From positions 1,736,049 through 1,800,048 of the forward strand of contig NZ_CP110383.1 in the NCBI RefSeq assembly GCF_026015965.1: a stretch of 64,000 bases of DNA, written 5' to 3'. The DNA comes from Selenomonas sputigena (GTDB lineage Bacteria; Bacillota; Negativicutes; Selenomonadales; Selenomonadaceae). Every line of letters starts with the position of its first letter. Position 1 is the first letter of the stretch. Below the pieces are notes generated by a model. That model ran no database searches and was not told the DNA's origin. It saw only the letters and a list, made by a program, of their open reading frames with translations. Positions 9,009-16,951 of the stretch are shown in pieces. Position numbers and translations under genes: made by a program.

Positions 9009-10697
9009 TTACTCGCTCTCCAAAACCATCTCATCGAGACTCTTGCCGCCCGGCACCATCGGCAGGACGTCGACGTTGCCCGGTACGATGACGTCGATGA
9101 GCATCGGCGCATCGCTTGTCAAGGCCGCTGCCAGATCCGCCTTGAGACTTGCCGGATCTTGGAGGCGGCAAGCCCTCACGCCCATCGCCTCGGCGAGCTT
9201 CACGAAGTCCGTGCTGCCCGGCAGGAGCGTCTGGGAGTAATGCTTGTCGTAGAACATGCGCTGCCACTGCGTGACCATGCCGAGCACGCGGTTGTGCACG
9301 ACGATGATCTTCACGGCAACGCCGTTCGCCGCCGCCGTCGCCATCTCCTGACAGTTCATCATGATGCTGCCGTCGCCCGTGAAGAGGATGACCTGTTGTC
9401 CGGGTCGCGCGACCTTCGCGCCGATGGCGGCGGGCAGGCCGTAGCCCATCGTGCCGAGACCGCCCGACGTCAGGAAGCGGCGCGGCTCCTTCGCATCGTA
9501 GTACTGTGCCGCCCACATCTGATGCTGGCCGACGTCGGTCACGATGATCGCATCGTCAGCGGCAAGCTCGCTGACCGTCTCAATGAGCTGCTGCGGCATG
9601 ATGCAGCCTTCCTTCTTCTTGTAGGAAAGCGGCTGCTCGTTGTTCATCTCGACCGTGTAGCGGCTCCACCCCGAAAAGCGTGCGCGCAGATCGCCGAGCG
9701 CGGCCAGCTTTTCCTTGAGGAGCGGCAGCGACCAGCGCAGGTCGCCGAGCACGCGGCAGTCAGCGACGATGTTCTTGTTCACCTCGACGGGATCGACCTC
9801 GAAGTGCACGATCTTCGCACGCGGTGCAAATCCTGCAACACGGCTCGTCACGCGGTCGTCGAAACGCATGCCGACGGCGATGAGCAGATCGCACTCCTGA
9901 ATCGCCATGTTCGCCGCGTATGTGCCGTGCATGCCCGCCATGCCGAGGAAGTTCTCGCGTGCGGCCGGCACGCAGCCGATGCCCATGAGCGTTGTCACCG
10001 AGGGAATCCCCGTGAGATCGAGAATCTCGCGCACAGTCTTTGCCGTATCCGAGAGCGTCACGCCGCCGCCGAGGATGAGGAGCGGCCGCTTCGCCTCGGC
10101 GATTGCCAAAGCCGCCGCCTCGACCTCTGCCGCATCGCCCGTGAAGTCTGCCGTATAGCCCTTCAAGTGCACCCTCTCGGGATAGACATAATCCAGCTCC
10201 TGCGTGAAGACATCCTTGGCGATGTCGACCGTGACCGGCCCCGGACGCCCCGTGCGCGCGATGAAAAATGCTTCCTTCAGCACCTGCGGCAAATCCTCCG
10301 CCGCCTTCACGAGGTAGTTGTGCTTCGTGATCGGCGTCGTGATGCCGCAGATGTCCGCCTCCTGAAAGGAATCCTTGCCGATGTAGGGATTGCCGACCTG
10401 CCCCGTAATACAGACGAGCGGGACAGAGTCCATGTACGCCGTCGCAATACCCGTCACGAGGTTCGTGCCGCCGGGGCCGGACGTCGCCAGACACACGCCG
10501 ACCTCGCCCGTCGCACGCGCGTAGCCGTCTGCCGCATGAGCCGCTCCCTGCTCGTGACGCACGAGGATATGGGGAAACTTCTCCGTGTAAATCGCATCGT
10601 AGAGGTCAAGCACCGCGCCGCCCGGATAGCCGAAAACAACGCGCACGCCCTCCTTGCGCAGGCTTTCCAAAACCGCCTGCGCCCCATTCATCTTCAA
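9009..10697 (-). CDS. ilvB: Acetolactate synthase large (catalytic) subunit
   Basis: 562 residues. This ThDP-dependent enzyme condenses two pyruvates (or pyruvate with 2-oxobutyrate). Visible motifs are GYPGGAVLDLYDAI near the N-terminus with the catalytic Glu in RHEQGAAHAADGYAR, and the ThDP/Mg motif GDGSIMMNCQE with MNCQEMAT. I place the start at TTG 10697, giving MKMNGAQAV, which matches the family N-terminus and has GAGGTG six bases upstream; GTG 10706 and ATG 10691 are alternatives. It follows hydE by 10 bases and precedes the sulfatase-fold gene by 13. Confidence 0.95.
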   Translation of the reverse strand: MKMNGAQAVLESLRKEGVRVVFGYPGGAVLDLYDAIYTEKFPHILVRHEQGAAHAADGYARATGEVGVCLATSGPGGTNLVTGIATAYMDSVPLVCITGQVGNPYIGKDSFQEADICGITTPITKHNYLVKAAEDLPQVLKEAFFIARTGRPGPVTVDIAKDVFTQELDYVYPERVHLKGYTADFTGDAAEVEAAALAIAEAKRPLLILGGGVTLSDTAKTVREILDLTGIPSVTTLMGIGCVPAARENFLGMAGMHGTYAANMAIQECDLLIAVGMRFDDRVTSRVAGFAPRAKIVHFEVDPVEVNKNIVADCRVLGDLRWSLPLLKEKLAALGDLRARFSGWSRYTVEMNNEQPLSYKKKEGCIMPQQLIETVSELAADDAIIVTDVGQHQMWAAQYYDAKEPRRFLTSGGLGTMGYGLPAAIGAKVARPGQQVILFTGDGSIMMNCQEMATAAANGVAVKIIVVHNRVLGMVTQWQRMFYDKHYSQTLLPGSTDFVKLAEAMGVRACRLQDPASLKADLAAALTSDAPMLIDVIVPGNVDVLPMVPGGKSLDEMVLESE

Positions 10698-10707
10698 AGC
10701 AAACACC

Positions 10708-11748
10708 TCACAAATCTATACTTCTCCTGCGCCGAAAACCCGCATCCTCGGCGACGAAGCGGCCGATGGCCGAAAGCTGTGCGCCCAAGCACGCGCGGCA
10801 ATGCTCGGGCGTATCCTTGACGCACGCCTTGCCCGGATAGAGCGCGTACTTGCGGCGAAAATCGCCCTCCGTCACATTCGGCATGACGACGTTCGCGCCC
10901 GAACGCAGGATGAGCGAACGTGCGCCGCGCTCCAAGGTTTCCATAGCCGTCGTCGCCGGAATGTTCGCCTCGGGCAGGAGCAGCCGCAAGAGTGAAACCA
11001 TGCGCCGCGTCAAGTGAATGTCGCCCGCTGCCGCCTCGCCGAGCGGCGTATCGCCGTTCGGTATGAAGGGGCCGATGCCCACCATGTCCGCATCGAGCTC
11101 CTGGAAAAAGAGAATATCGCGAGCCAGAGACTCGACCGACTGCCCAGGCAGTCCCACGAGCGAACCCGTGCCGACCTCGTAGCCGAGCGCACGCAGAGAG
11201 GCGAGACATGCGCGGCGCGCCTCCCAGCTCATACCCGGGTCGAACCTTTCGTAAAGCTCGCGATCCGTCGTCTCGATACGAAGCAAAAAACGGCTTGCCC
11301 CCGCTTCCTTGAGCGCACGATACTCCTCTTTTGTGCGCTCGCCGATGGAAAGCGTGATGACAAGCCCCAAAGCCCGTATTTCGCGCAGGATCGGGGCGAG
11401 CCGCTCGACATGCCAATAGCCGTCCTCGCCCCCCTGCAGCACAACCGTCCGATAGCCATAGCCGCGTGCATTTCGTGCCAGACGCACGATCTCCCGCGGG
11501 CGCAGACGATAGCGCTCCGCCCTTTCATTTTCGCGCCGCAGACCGCAGTAAAAGCAGCTGCGTCGGCAGATATTCGTAAACTCGATGAGTCCGCGAAGAT
11601 GCACGCCGTCGCCCACATACTTTCGCCGCACGCGGTCGGCAGCGGCAGCAAGAGGCTCTTCTGCAGCAGAAGACGTCAAAAGCTCGGCAAGCTCCTCCTC
11701 GCACAAGCTATGCTCATTCTCCGCCTTTTCAATCAGCCTCTGTCCCAT
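10708..11748 (-). CDS. hydE: HydE, [FeFe]-hydrogenase H-cluster radical SAM maturase
   Basis: 346 residues. The CX3CX2C cluster ligands are Cys61, Cys65 and Cys68 in NICRRSCFYC. LQGGEDGYW, IGPFIPNGDTPL and VMPNVTEGDFRRKY are HydE signatures. HydE acts with HydG and HydF in assembling the diiron H-cluster. The start is uncertain: ATG 11748 overlaps the upstream gene by 20 bases and its AAAGGAG lies rather far away; GTG 11778 lacks a site. It sits in one transcription unit with ilvB. Confidence 0.94.
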   Translation of the reverse strand: MGQRLIEKAENEHSLCEEELAELLTSSAAEEPLAAAADRVRRKYVGDGVHLRGLIEFTNICRRSCFYCGLRRENERAERYRLRPREIVRLARNARGYGYRTVVLQGGEDGYWHVERLAPILREIRALGLVITLSIGERTKEEYRALKEAGASRFLLRIETTDRELYERFDPGMSWEARRACLASLRALGYEVGTGSLVGLPGQSVESLARDILFFQELDADMVGIGPFIPNGDTPLGEAAAGDIHLTRRMVSLLRLLLPEANIPATTAMETLERGARSLILRSGANVVMPNVTEGDFRRKYALYPGKACVKDTPEHCRACLGAQLSAIGRFVAEDAGFRRRRSIDL

Positions 11749-12376
11749 GGTCTCTCGAATCCGTCTCCTTTGCTGCACCAGCAGATTCGTCCACCCATAC
11801 CGTCGTCAGATCCTCGCGCTCATGCTCTTCGAGCCGTTTCAGATCGTCCGCCGTCAGCGTCTTCTTCGTCTGCGCGGCAATCTCCATGCGATGCCCACGC
11901 TCGTAGGCCAGGATCGCCTCAAGGAACTTGCGCTCCAAACTCTTCTCGGGCAGATCCTTTATGACCGTCACATTCTTCGGAAACGTCGTCGTAATGGACG
12001 ACCATGTGCCGTCGAGGTCGTCGGCACGCTCCAGGGTCGAAGTTCCCGCAGCAAGGTCGATACGCAGGTATTCCGCCTCTCCCACGAGGTTGTCATAGCC
12101 CGCGAGCGATTCGCCGCGCCAGCGCCTCTTGGCAACGACATCGGCAATCGCCACATCATCGTATGTCTGCAGCGTCGGCACGATAAGCACGCGCGGGTTC
12201 AGCACACCGCCCTCAAGAAGTTCGTAGTGCATGACGCGCTTGTTGAAAAAATAATTGGCGCGTGCCGAGGACTGCACCCATTCGTAGATGTTCGGCGGCA
12301 CATGAGGCGCCGCCTCTGCCGTCGCCGCGAGAAAAACGAGGGGAAGGGTGGCCGCCAGCCATCGTTTCATCTTCAT
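11729..12376 (-). CDS. Secreted protein of unknown function
   Basis: 215 residues from ATG 12376, with GAAGGAGAG upstream. It has a clean signal peptide (KRWLAATLPLVFLAATAEA, then APHVPP), so it is exported. The mature part has no motif I recognise and no further membrane segment. Residues YFFNKRVMHYELLEGG and VKDLPEKSLERKFLEAIL look structured. A longer reading to 12427 would begin inside the small inverted-repeat element. Its end overlaps hydE, so the two are probably translationally coupled, but it carries no metal-cluster motif. Confidence 0.7.
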   Translation of the reverse strand: MKMKRWLAATLPLVFLAATAEAAPHVPPNIYEWVQSSARANYFFNKRVMHYELLEGGVLNPRVLIVPTLQTYDDVAIADVVAKRRWRGESLAGYDNLVGEAEYLRIDLAAGTSTLERADDLDGTWSSITTTFPKNVTVIKDLPEKSLERKFLEAILAYERGHRMEIAAQTKKTLTADDLKRLEEHEREDLTTVWVDESAGAAKETDSRDHGTEAD

Positions 12377-12403
12377 TTTTCTTTCCGTCTCTCCTTCTCT
12401 GAT

Positions 12404-12470
12404 GGAATCACAGATAAACTCAGTCATTCATCTTCATACATCCGAGCGACCTCATTCTATCAGCGCTTCC
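12404..12470. mobile_element. Internally deleted copy of a small terminal-inverted-repeat element (copy C)
   Basis: 67 bp. It begins GGAATCACAGATAAA and ends CTATCAGCGCTTCC. Both ends match the 160-bp elements at 13831 and 33723, but the centre is missing. It lies in the short gap between metA and the next gene, so it sits inside the presumed transcript. No clear target duplication is visible. Confidence 0.65.
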
Positions 12471-12475
12471 TAAAC

Positions 12476-13411
12476 TCAATCATCTGCCGCACGGTAAAGC
12501 CCGTCAAGCTCATACGGCGTCTCCTGGTACACATAATAGTTGAGCCAGTTCGCGAACAAGAGGTTCGCCACGGAGCGCCAACGCACGACGGGCATCCGCG
12601 TCGGATCGTCCTCCGGGTAGTAATTCTGGGGGATTTCAATCGGAAGCCCCGCCATCACATCGCGGTCGTACTCCTGCTTCAAAGAAAGCGGATCATACTC
12701 GGCATGACCCGTGATGAAGAACTGCCTCTTTTCGATATTGGCAATCGCATAGACGCCCGCGCGGCTCTCTGACTCCGCGAGGATCGTCAACTCGGGCACG
12801 CGCTCGATGTCCGCCTTCTTCATCTCCGTATGGCGCGAATGCGGCACATAGAACTCATCGTCGAAACCGCGAAAAAGGCGCTCGTGCTCGACGCAAAGGT
12901 GATGCTTGTAGACGCCGAAGACCTTCTTTCCCGTATCCTGCTTGTCGATGCCGTAGTGGTAGTAGAGTCCCGCCTGCGCACCCCAGCAGATATGGAACGA
13001 CGAATAGCAATGCTTCTTGCTCCACTCCATGATCTCGGCGACCTCTTCCCAGTAGGCGACCTCCTCGAAGGCCATCTGCTCGACGGGCGCACCCGTGATG
13101 ATGAAGCCGTCATACTTCCTGTGGCGCACCTCGGCAAACGTGCCGTAGAACTCCGCAAGATAGTCCTGCGACGTATGCTGCGGCACATACGACTCCGTAT
13201 AGATGAAGTCGACCTCGACCTGCAGCGGCGTATTGCCCAAAAGGCGCAGGAGCTGCGTCTCCGTCACCGACTTGTTCGGCATGAGGTTCAGGATCAGAAG
13301 CCTAAGCGGTCGGATGTCCTGGCTGTAGGCACGCTCCGCATCCATGACGAAGATATTCTCGCTCTCCAGCACATGCGCCGCCGGCAGGCTGTTCGGTATT
13401 TTGATCGGCAC
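12476..13411 (-). CDS. metA: Homoserine O-acyltransferase (MetA type, probably acetyl-CoA specific)
   Basis: 311 residues. Catalytic Cys142 is in HICWGAQAG; the His/Glu pair is His236 and Glu238 in GHAEYD. In this family the residue after GAPV sets acyl-CoA choice: Gly favours succinyl-CoA, Glu favours acetyl-CoA. Here it is Glu111 (GAPVEQMAF), so O-acetylhomoserine is the expected product of this first step of methionine synthesis. The start is GTG 13411 after GAGG. A TTGACA promoter lies upstream, and the next gene downstream is only about 100 bases away. Confidence 0.93.
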   Translation of the reverse strand: MPIKIPNSLPAAHVLESENIFVMDAERAYSQDIRPLRLLILNLMPNKSVTETQLLRLLGNTPLQVEVDFIYTESYVPQHTSQDYLAEFYGTFAEVRHRKYDGFIITGAPVEQMAFEEVAYWEEVAEIMEWSKKHCYSSFHICWGAQAGLYYHYGIDKQDTGKKVFGVYKHHLCVEHERLFRGFDDEFYVPHSRHTEMKKADIERVPELTILAESESRAGVYAIANIEKRQFFITGHAEYDPLSLKQEYDRDVMAGLPIEIPQNYYPEDDPTRMPVVRWRSVANLLFANWLNYYVYQETPYELDGLYRAADD

Positions 13412-13460
13412 GAAACCGCCTCGCTTTCCCCAAGCGGCCGAGCCGCCTCAATCGTGATTC

Positions 13461-13490
13461 AGTTTAGCATAGAACAGGGAAAGGTGTCAA
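13461..13490 (-). promoter_or_regulatory. Candidate sigma-A promoter for metA and the long minus-strand string
   Basis: On the minus strand there is a perfect TTGACA (13485-13490), an 18-base spacer, and TAAACT (13461-13466) preceded by TGC as an extended -10. It lies about 50 bases upstream of the metA start. No SAM or T-box leader is evident in between. Confidence 0.55.
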
Positions 13491-13504
13491 ATGAGAAGGG
13501 TGCA

Positions 13505-13533
13505 GGAAAAAGGAAAACCGCCTTGCGGCGGCT
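13505..13533 (-). terminator. Intrinsic terminator after the DUF4926 gene
   Basis: On the minus strand a short CCGCC-loop-GGCGG stem is followed by TTTTCCTTTTT. It would end the DUF6883/DUF4926 transcript just before the metA promoter. Confidence 0.6.
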
Positions 13534-13574
13534 TAAATATTCGAGGAGTCGAATGTCATATTTTTGTGCTTCCT

Positions 13575-13754
13575 TTATGCTGCACTTTCTGAAATCATAG
13601 CTGCAATATCCTCATGCTGTATCGTATCGGTCTCGATTCTGCCATCCGAACGGTCTATATCGGCTTCATAGGCAACGCCAGCTTCATAAATCTCCACAAT
13701 ACTGGCTGTCTCACCGCTCTTGAGACGTACTCTGTCATACAATTTGATTTCCAT
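13575..13754 (-). CDS. DUF4926-like small protein
   Basis: 59 residues, starting MEIKLYDRVRLKSGETASIV. ATG 13754 follows GAGGTGATACT; TAA is at 13575-13577. The fold looks like the small beta-barrel DUF4926 family, whose genes commonly sit directly after a DUF6883 gene. Here the stop of the upstream DUF6883 remnant lies four bases before the ATG and shares its ribosome site. The function of the pair is not established; a toxin/immunity-like role is only a guess. The reading frame is intact although its partner is broken. Confidence 0.65.
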   Translation of the reverse strand: MEIKLYDRVRLKSGETASIVEIYEAGVAYEADIDRSDGRIETDTIQHEDIAAMISESAA

Positions 13755-13758
13755 AGTA

Positions 13759-14261
13759 TCACCTCGTCACATAAATCGAAATCAATCGAACGACCTCTGT
13801 ATCCTTGTCTTGAATCCATGCAGTCATTGCGGAATCACTGATAAATTCAGCCGCCCATCTTCACACATCTGCACTGTCCTCTCGTCGTCGACAAATCCTC
13901 GACGTAGCACTGCTACGCCTGCGGTTTGTCTCCTCGATAGATACAGCGCATCTGTGTAAATCTAGGCGACTTCATTTTATCAGTGTTTCCTTACATTCGC
14001 AGTTTTTCCATTCTTGCCTGTCAGCGCCATCCGAATCTGAAACCGCTTGCCATACCCGTTGTCCGGCTTCTCTACCGCTGCGAAATCATTAATATGCAGA
14101 GAAACATTCCGCATCAATTCCTCTGCATCTTGTATCTGATACCCGAGGGCGGAATAGAATACCTCCGCCTTATGCTTGTCTTTCGCCGGATTCAAAGCAT
14201 ACTGCGTGAGCTTCTCTTTTGGAAAGACCGCTATCCCATAACCCCGTATTTCTAGATTCAT
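13759..14261 (-). pseudogene. DUF6883 gene split by an inverted-repeat element
   Basis: The 5' part runs from ATG 14261 (MNLEIRGYG, with GAAGGTGG upstream) to KTANV. It then enters the element and stops after RKH. On the other side of the element, 13830 down to 13759 reads in frame MTAWIQDKDTEVVRLISIYVTR and stops. Joining the two parts across a 4-bp target duplication restores a protein of about 112 residues. The family C-terminal TAW and RLI segments are in the expected place. The insertion therefore truncated the gene. Confidence 0.8.
13831..13990. mobile_element. 160-bp non-autonomous inverted-repeat element (MITE-like, copy A)
   Basis: The ends are imperfect terminal inverted repeats: GGAATCACTGATAAATTCAG on the left, and on the complement of the right end GGAAACACTGATAAAATGAA. 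Possible 4-bp target duplications are TTGC (13827-13830) and TTAC (13991-13994). It has no coding capacity and is full-length like copy B at 33723. It interrupts the DUF6883 gene. Confidence 0.8.
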
Positions 14262-14322
14262 TATACCACCTTCAAACATATTTTTCGACTGTAAATTTGC
14301 GCCAAGGGCGCGTCATTCCATG

Positions 14323-14351
14323 TAGACACGTATTATTCTATGTGTTAAACT
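14323..14351 (+). promoter_or_regulatory. hicAB promoter with embedded inverted-repeat operator
   Basis: TAGACA (14323-14328), 17-base spacer, TAAACT (14346-14351). The inverted repeat ACACGTA with TATGTGT (14326-14345) fills the spacer and is placed for autorepression by HicB. Confidence 0.5.
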
Positions 14352-14371
14352 GAATATGAAAGGAGTCCTCC

Positions 14372-14569
14372 ATGAAAAGTTACTCATCGCGCGAGATCAT
14401 CAAATTGCTGAAAAAAGACGGCTGGTACGAAGTCCATTGCGTCGGCGATCATCATCAGTTCAAACACCCGACGAAGAAAGGGCGCGTCACCGTCACGCAC
14501 CCGCGCAGAGACTTCCCCCTCGACACATTGAAAAGCATCGCCGAGCAAGCCGGCATCGACTTGCCCTGA
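14372..14569 (+). CDS. hicA: HicA family mRNA interferase toxin
   Basis: 65 residues with the double-stranded-RNA-binding-like HicA fold. The catalytic His region is GDHHQFKHP (His27/His28), and the family ending HPRRDFPLDTLKSIAEQAGI is intact. ATG 14372 follows AAAGGAG. HicA cleaves mRNA when free of HicB. The hicB gene starts 20 bases downstream. Confidence 0.92.
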   Translation: MKSYSSREIIKLLKKDGWYEVHCVGDHHQFKHPTKKGRVTVTHPRRDFPLDTLKSIAEQAGIDLP

Positions 14570-14589
14570 ATCAGCCTTAGGAGGTTGTT

Positions 14590-15018
14590 ATGAAAGACGC
14601 ATATACATTTCCCGCCATATTCCACGAGGCTTCCGACGGCATTTCGATTCACTTTCCCGACCTTCCCGGCTGCCTTCCCTGTGCGCAGACAATGGAAGAA
14701 GCCTTCCGCAACGCGAAAGAAGCCTTGCAGCTGCATCTCTACGGCATGGAGGAGGATGCGGAGGAAATTCCCGAACCAAGCCGTCTCGCCTCGCTCTCCT
14801 GCCGGAAAGGGGAAAGTCTCGCCATGATTGATGCCTGGATGCCGCCGTTTCGTGAAAAGATGCTCAACAAGTCCACGAGCAAGACCGTCACGATTCCTCG
14901 CTGGCTCGACATCCTCGCACGCAAGGAAAAGATCAATTACTCCCATCTGCTGCAAGAATCCTTGAAGAATTACCTCGGCGTGCAAACATCGGACAGGCAG
15001 CATTTCCACGGCAGATGA
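14590..15018 (+). CDS. hicB: HicB family antitoxin
   Basis: 142 residues. The N-terminal partial RNase-H fold (AIFHEASDGISIHFPDLPGCLPCAQTMEEAF) neutralises HicA. The C-terminal DNA-binding part (SKTVTIPRWLDILARKEKINYSHLLQESLKNYL) looks like a ribbon-helix-helix or HTH domain for autorepression at the dyad upstream of hicA. ATG 14590 follows GGAGG. It is complete and ends at a strong terminator. Confidence 0.92.
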   Translation: MKDAYTFPAIFHEASDGISIHFPDLPGCLPCAQTMEEAFRNAKEALQLHLYGMEEDAEEIPEPSRLASLSCRKGESLAMIDAWMPPFREKMLNKSTSKTVTIPRWLDILARKEKINYSHLLQESLKNYLGVQTSDRQHFHGR

Positions 15019-15020
15019 AA

Positions 15021-15064
15021 AGAGCCGCCCTTTCCGCGACAGCGGCGAGGGCGGCTCTTTTCTT
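15021..15064. terminator. Terminator between hicB and the GT41 gene
   Basis: AGAGCCGCCC (15021-15030) pairs perfectly with GGGCGGCTCT (15049-15058), and TTTTC follows. It separates convergent genes. Confidence 0.85.
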
Positions 15065-16951
15065 TCACTCCCCATCTTCCCACCGACGCCATACTTCCTC
15101 ATACGCCGCCTCGACTTCCTGCACATATTGGCGAAAGTTCATCAACGGTGAGGCGAGGAGCATGTCGCGCTGTTTTTCTCGGAGCATTTGGAGCGTTTCG
15201 GGCGAGCCGGCGAGGAGCTTTGCGATTTCCACGTACTGCGCTGCATCTTCGGCGATCAGCTCGGGAAGTCCTGCATTCTGCAGCAAGCTCGCGCCAAACC
15301 TTGCGCCATGCGTCCCGCCCTTGAGTGTCACGACGGGCACGCCCATGTAGAGCGCCTCGCACGTCGTCAAGCCGCCCGTATAGGGGGCGGTATCAAGCGC
15401 GACGTCCATGTCGGCATACTCGGCGAGGTAATCCGAGGAAAAGCCACGCAGCTCAACGCGCGACGCATCGAGACCGAGCCGCCCGAAGCGTTCGACGGCG
15501 AGCGCGCGCCCCTCTTCACTCCCAAAAAGCCGGCTCTTCAAGAGCAGCCGCGCGCCCGGCACATCTGTCAAGAGCTGCCGCCATAGGAGCAGCATCGCGT
15601 CCGTGACCTTGCTGTAGTTGTTGAAGCAGCCGAAGGTGACATACCCGCGCGAAAGGCACGGCGGCGGCGCAACGTCTGGCATCGCGACGAACGGCAGGTA
15701 GCAGAAGTGGCTGTGCGACAGGGAGAGCGGACGCTCGCTTCGCTCTTCCCGAGCGTCCTGTGATGCGCCATCCTCCGCCGCGCCTCGGCAGCTCCCTCCT
15801 GCCGTGCGCTCTGCCGCCATTTCCGCTTCCTCCGCCGCATCCAGCACCCGATCCCCAAGCAAATAGTCGATCGTCGAAAGCCCCGTCGGCCCCATGTAGC
15901 CTAACCCTGTAACCTGCACGGGCGCAGGCTTTCGCGCGAGGACGGCGAGGCAGTTGTCCTTCGTGTGCCCCGAGAGGTCGCAGAGGATGTCGATCTCGTC
16001 CGCCGCGACGAGCCGCGCCGCCTCCTCGGGCAAAAGCCCGAGGATATTCGTCCAGTGAACGCCCGGCTGCTGCGCCATCGTGCGCGACACAGCGTCCTCG
16101 CTGTTGTTCGCATAGCAGAAGACCTCGAAGCGCTCGCGGTCGAAAGCACGAAGGAGCGGCAGCAGGAAGAAGGCGACCGCGTGACGACGGAGATCGGGCG
16201 AGATATAGCCGATGCGAAGCCGCGCGTGCGCATGCCGCGCCCTCGTGTGCGCCATGCGCTCCACATCGGAAAAGAAGCCGTCGAAGCCCTCGGCCAGACC
16301 CGCAAAAGGCGCACGCTCCTCCACGGCGACATAGTTGAGCGCGAAGAGCGCGTTGCTGTACTCCGCCACGGCCTGCGCTTCATCCGCTTCCATGCGGCTC
16401 GCGGCGAGAAAGGCACGGACGCCCTCTGCCGCGCTTCCCGCGAGCGTCAGCGCAGAACCCCCGAGGCTATAGCTTTCCGCGAGGAACTTTCGATAGTAGG
16501 CGGCAAGCGGTGCGGGCGGCTCCTCGGCAAGCCGCTCCTCCAAATACGAGATGAGCGCGGCGAGATGCTTAAGCTCCGTGCGCGTCCTGCCCTCGGCCTT
16601 CTCGATGTAGATCTCCTGCAGCGCCGCGCCCGGGTGCGCGGGAGCGCTCTCGCGGATGCGGGCGATCTCCGCACGCGCCGCCCCATAGTCGCCAAGCTGC
16701 ACGAGAGACGCCGCCAACACATAGCGAAGCTCCACGAGATCGTGAAAAGCCGCCGCCTCGCTGGCAGCCGCCTCCGCCGTCGAGACGAGCGCTGACTCCG
16801 CCAGCGCACGCACATCCGTATACCGCGCGGCGGCAAAAAGGCGGCTCGCCTCGCCGAGCAACTCGGCAGGCGAGCCGCCTGCAAACGCCGCGAGCGGCTT
16901 CTTCACCGAGCCGCTCCGCACTCTCTTCTGACGCTTGCCGCGCTTAGCCAT
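15065..16951 (-). CDS. TPR-containing O-GlcNAc-transferase-like glycosyltransferase (GT41)
   Basis: 628 residues. A basic start and alpha-helical, Ala-rich repeats (about 25-220, TPR-like) precede a GT41 catalytic region. That region shows RLRIGYISPDLRRHAVAFFLLPLL, DILCDLSGHTKDNCLAVLARKPAPVQVTGLGYMGPTG, VTFGCFNNYSKVTDAMLLLWRQLL, and DTAPYTGGLTTCEALYMGVPVVTL. These are the UDP-sugar-binding elements of bacterial OGT/SPINDLY proteins. An insert of about 40 residues rich in Ala, Glu and Arg follows YLLGDRVLDAAEEAE. Its start overlaps the upstream dehydrogenase by 8 bases. Flagellin genes lie nearby, so O-glycosylation of flagellin Ser/Thr in the cytoplasm is a reasonable inference. Confidence 0.85.
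   Translation of the reverse strand: MAKRGKRQKRVRSGSVKKPLAAFAGGSPAELLGEASRLFAAARYTDVRALAESALVSTAEAAASEAAAFHDLVELRYVLAASLVQLGDYGAARAEIARIRESAPAHPGAALQEIYIEKAEGRTRTELKHLAALISYLEERLAEEPPAPLAAYYRKFLAESYSLGGSALTLAGSAAEGVRAFLAASRMEADEAQAVAEYSNALFALNYVAVEERAPFAGLAEGFDGFFSDVERMAHTRARHAHARLRIGYISPDLRRHAVAFFLLPLLRAFDRERFEVFCYANNSEDAVSRTMAQQPGVHWTNILGLLPEEAARLVAADEIDILCDLSGHTKDNCLAVLARKPAPVQVTGLGYMGPTGLSTIDYLLGDRVLDAAEEAEMAAERTAGGSCRGAAEDGASQDAREERSERPLSLSHSHFCYLPFVAMPDVAPPPCLSRGYVTFGCFNNYSKVTDAMLLLWRQLLTDVPGARLLLKSRLFGSEEGRALAVERFGRLGLDASRVELRGFSSDYLAEYADMDVALDTAPYTGGLTTCEALYMGVPVVTLKGGTHGARFGASLLQNAGLPELIAEDAAQYVEIAKLLAGSPETLQMLREKQRDMLLASPLMNFRQYVQEVEAAYEEVWRRWEDGE

Noticed and set aside
6467..10820. 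Long plus-strand frames (541 and 553 codons) opposite the sulfatase-fold and ilvB genes
   Set aside because: High GC leaves few stops on the opposite strand. The real genes on the minus strand have clear family motifs and ribosome sites.
12428..13411. Looked for a SAM or T-box leader for metA and ilvB
   Set aside because: The metA leader is about 50 bases with no matching structure, and ilvB follows hydE by 10 bases, leaving no room for a leader.
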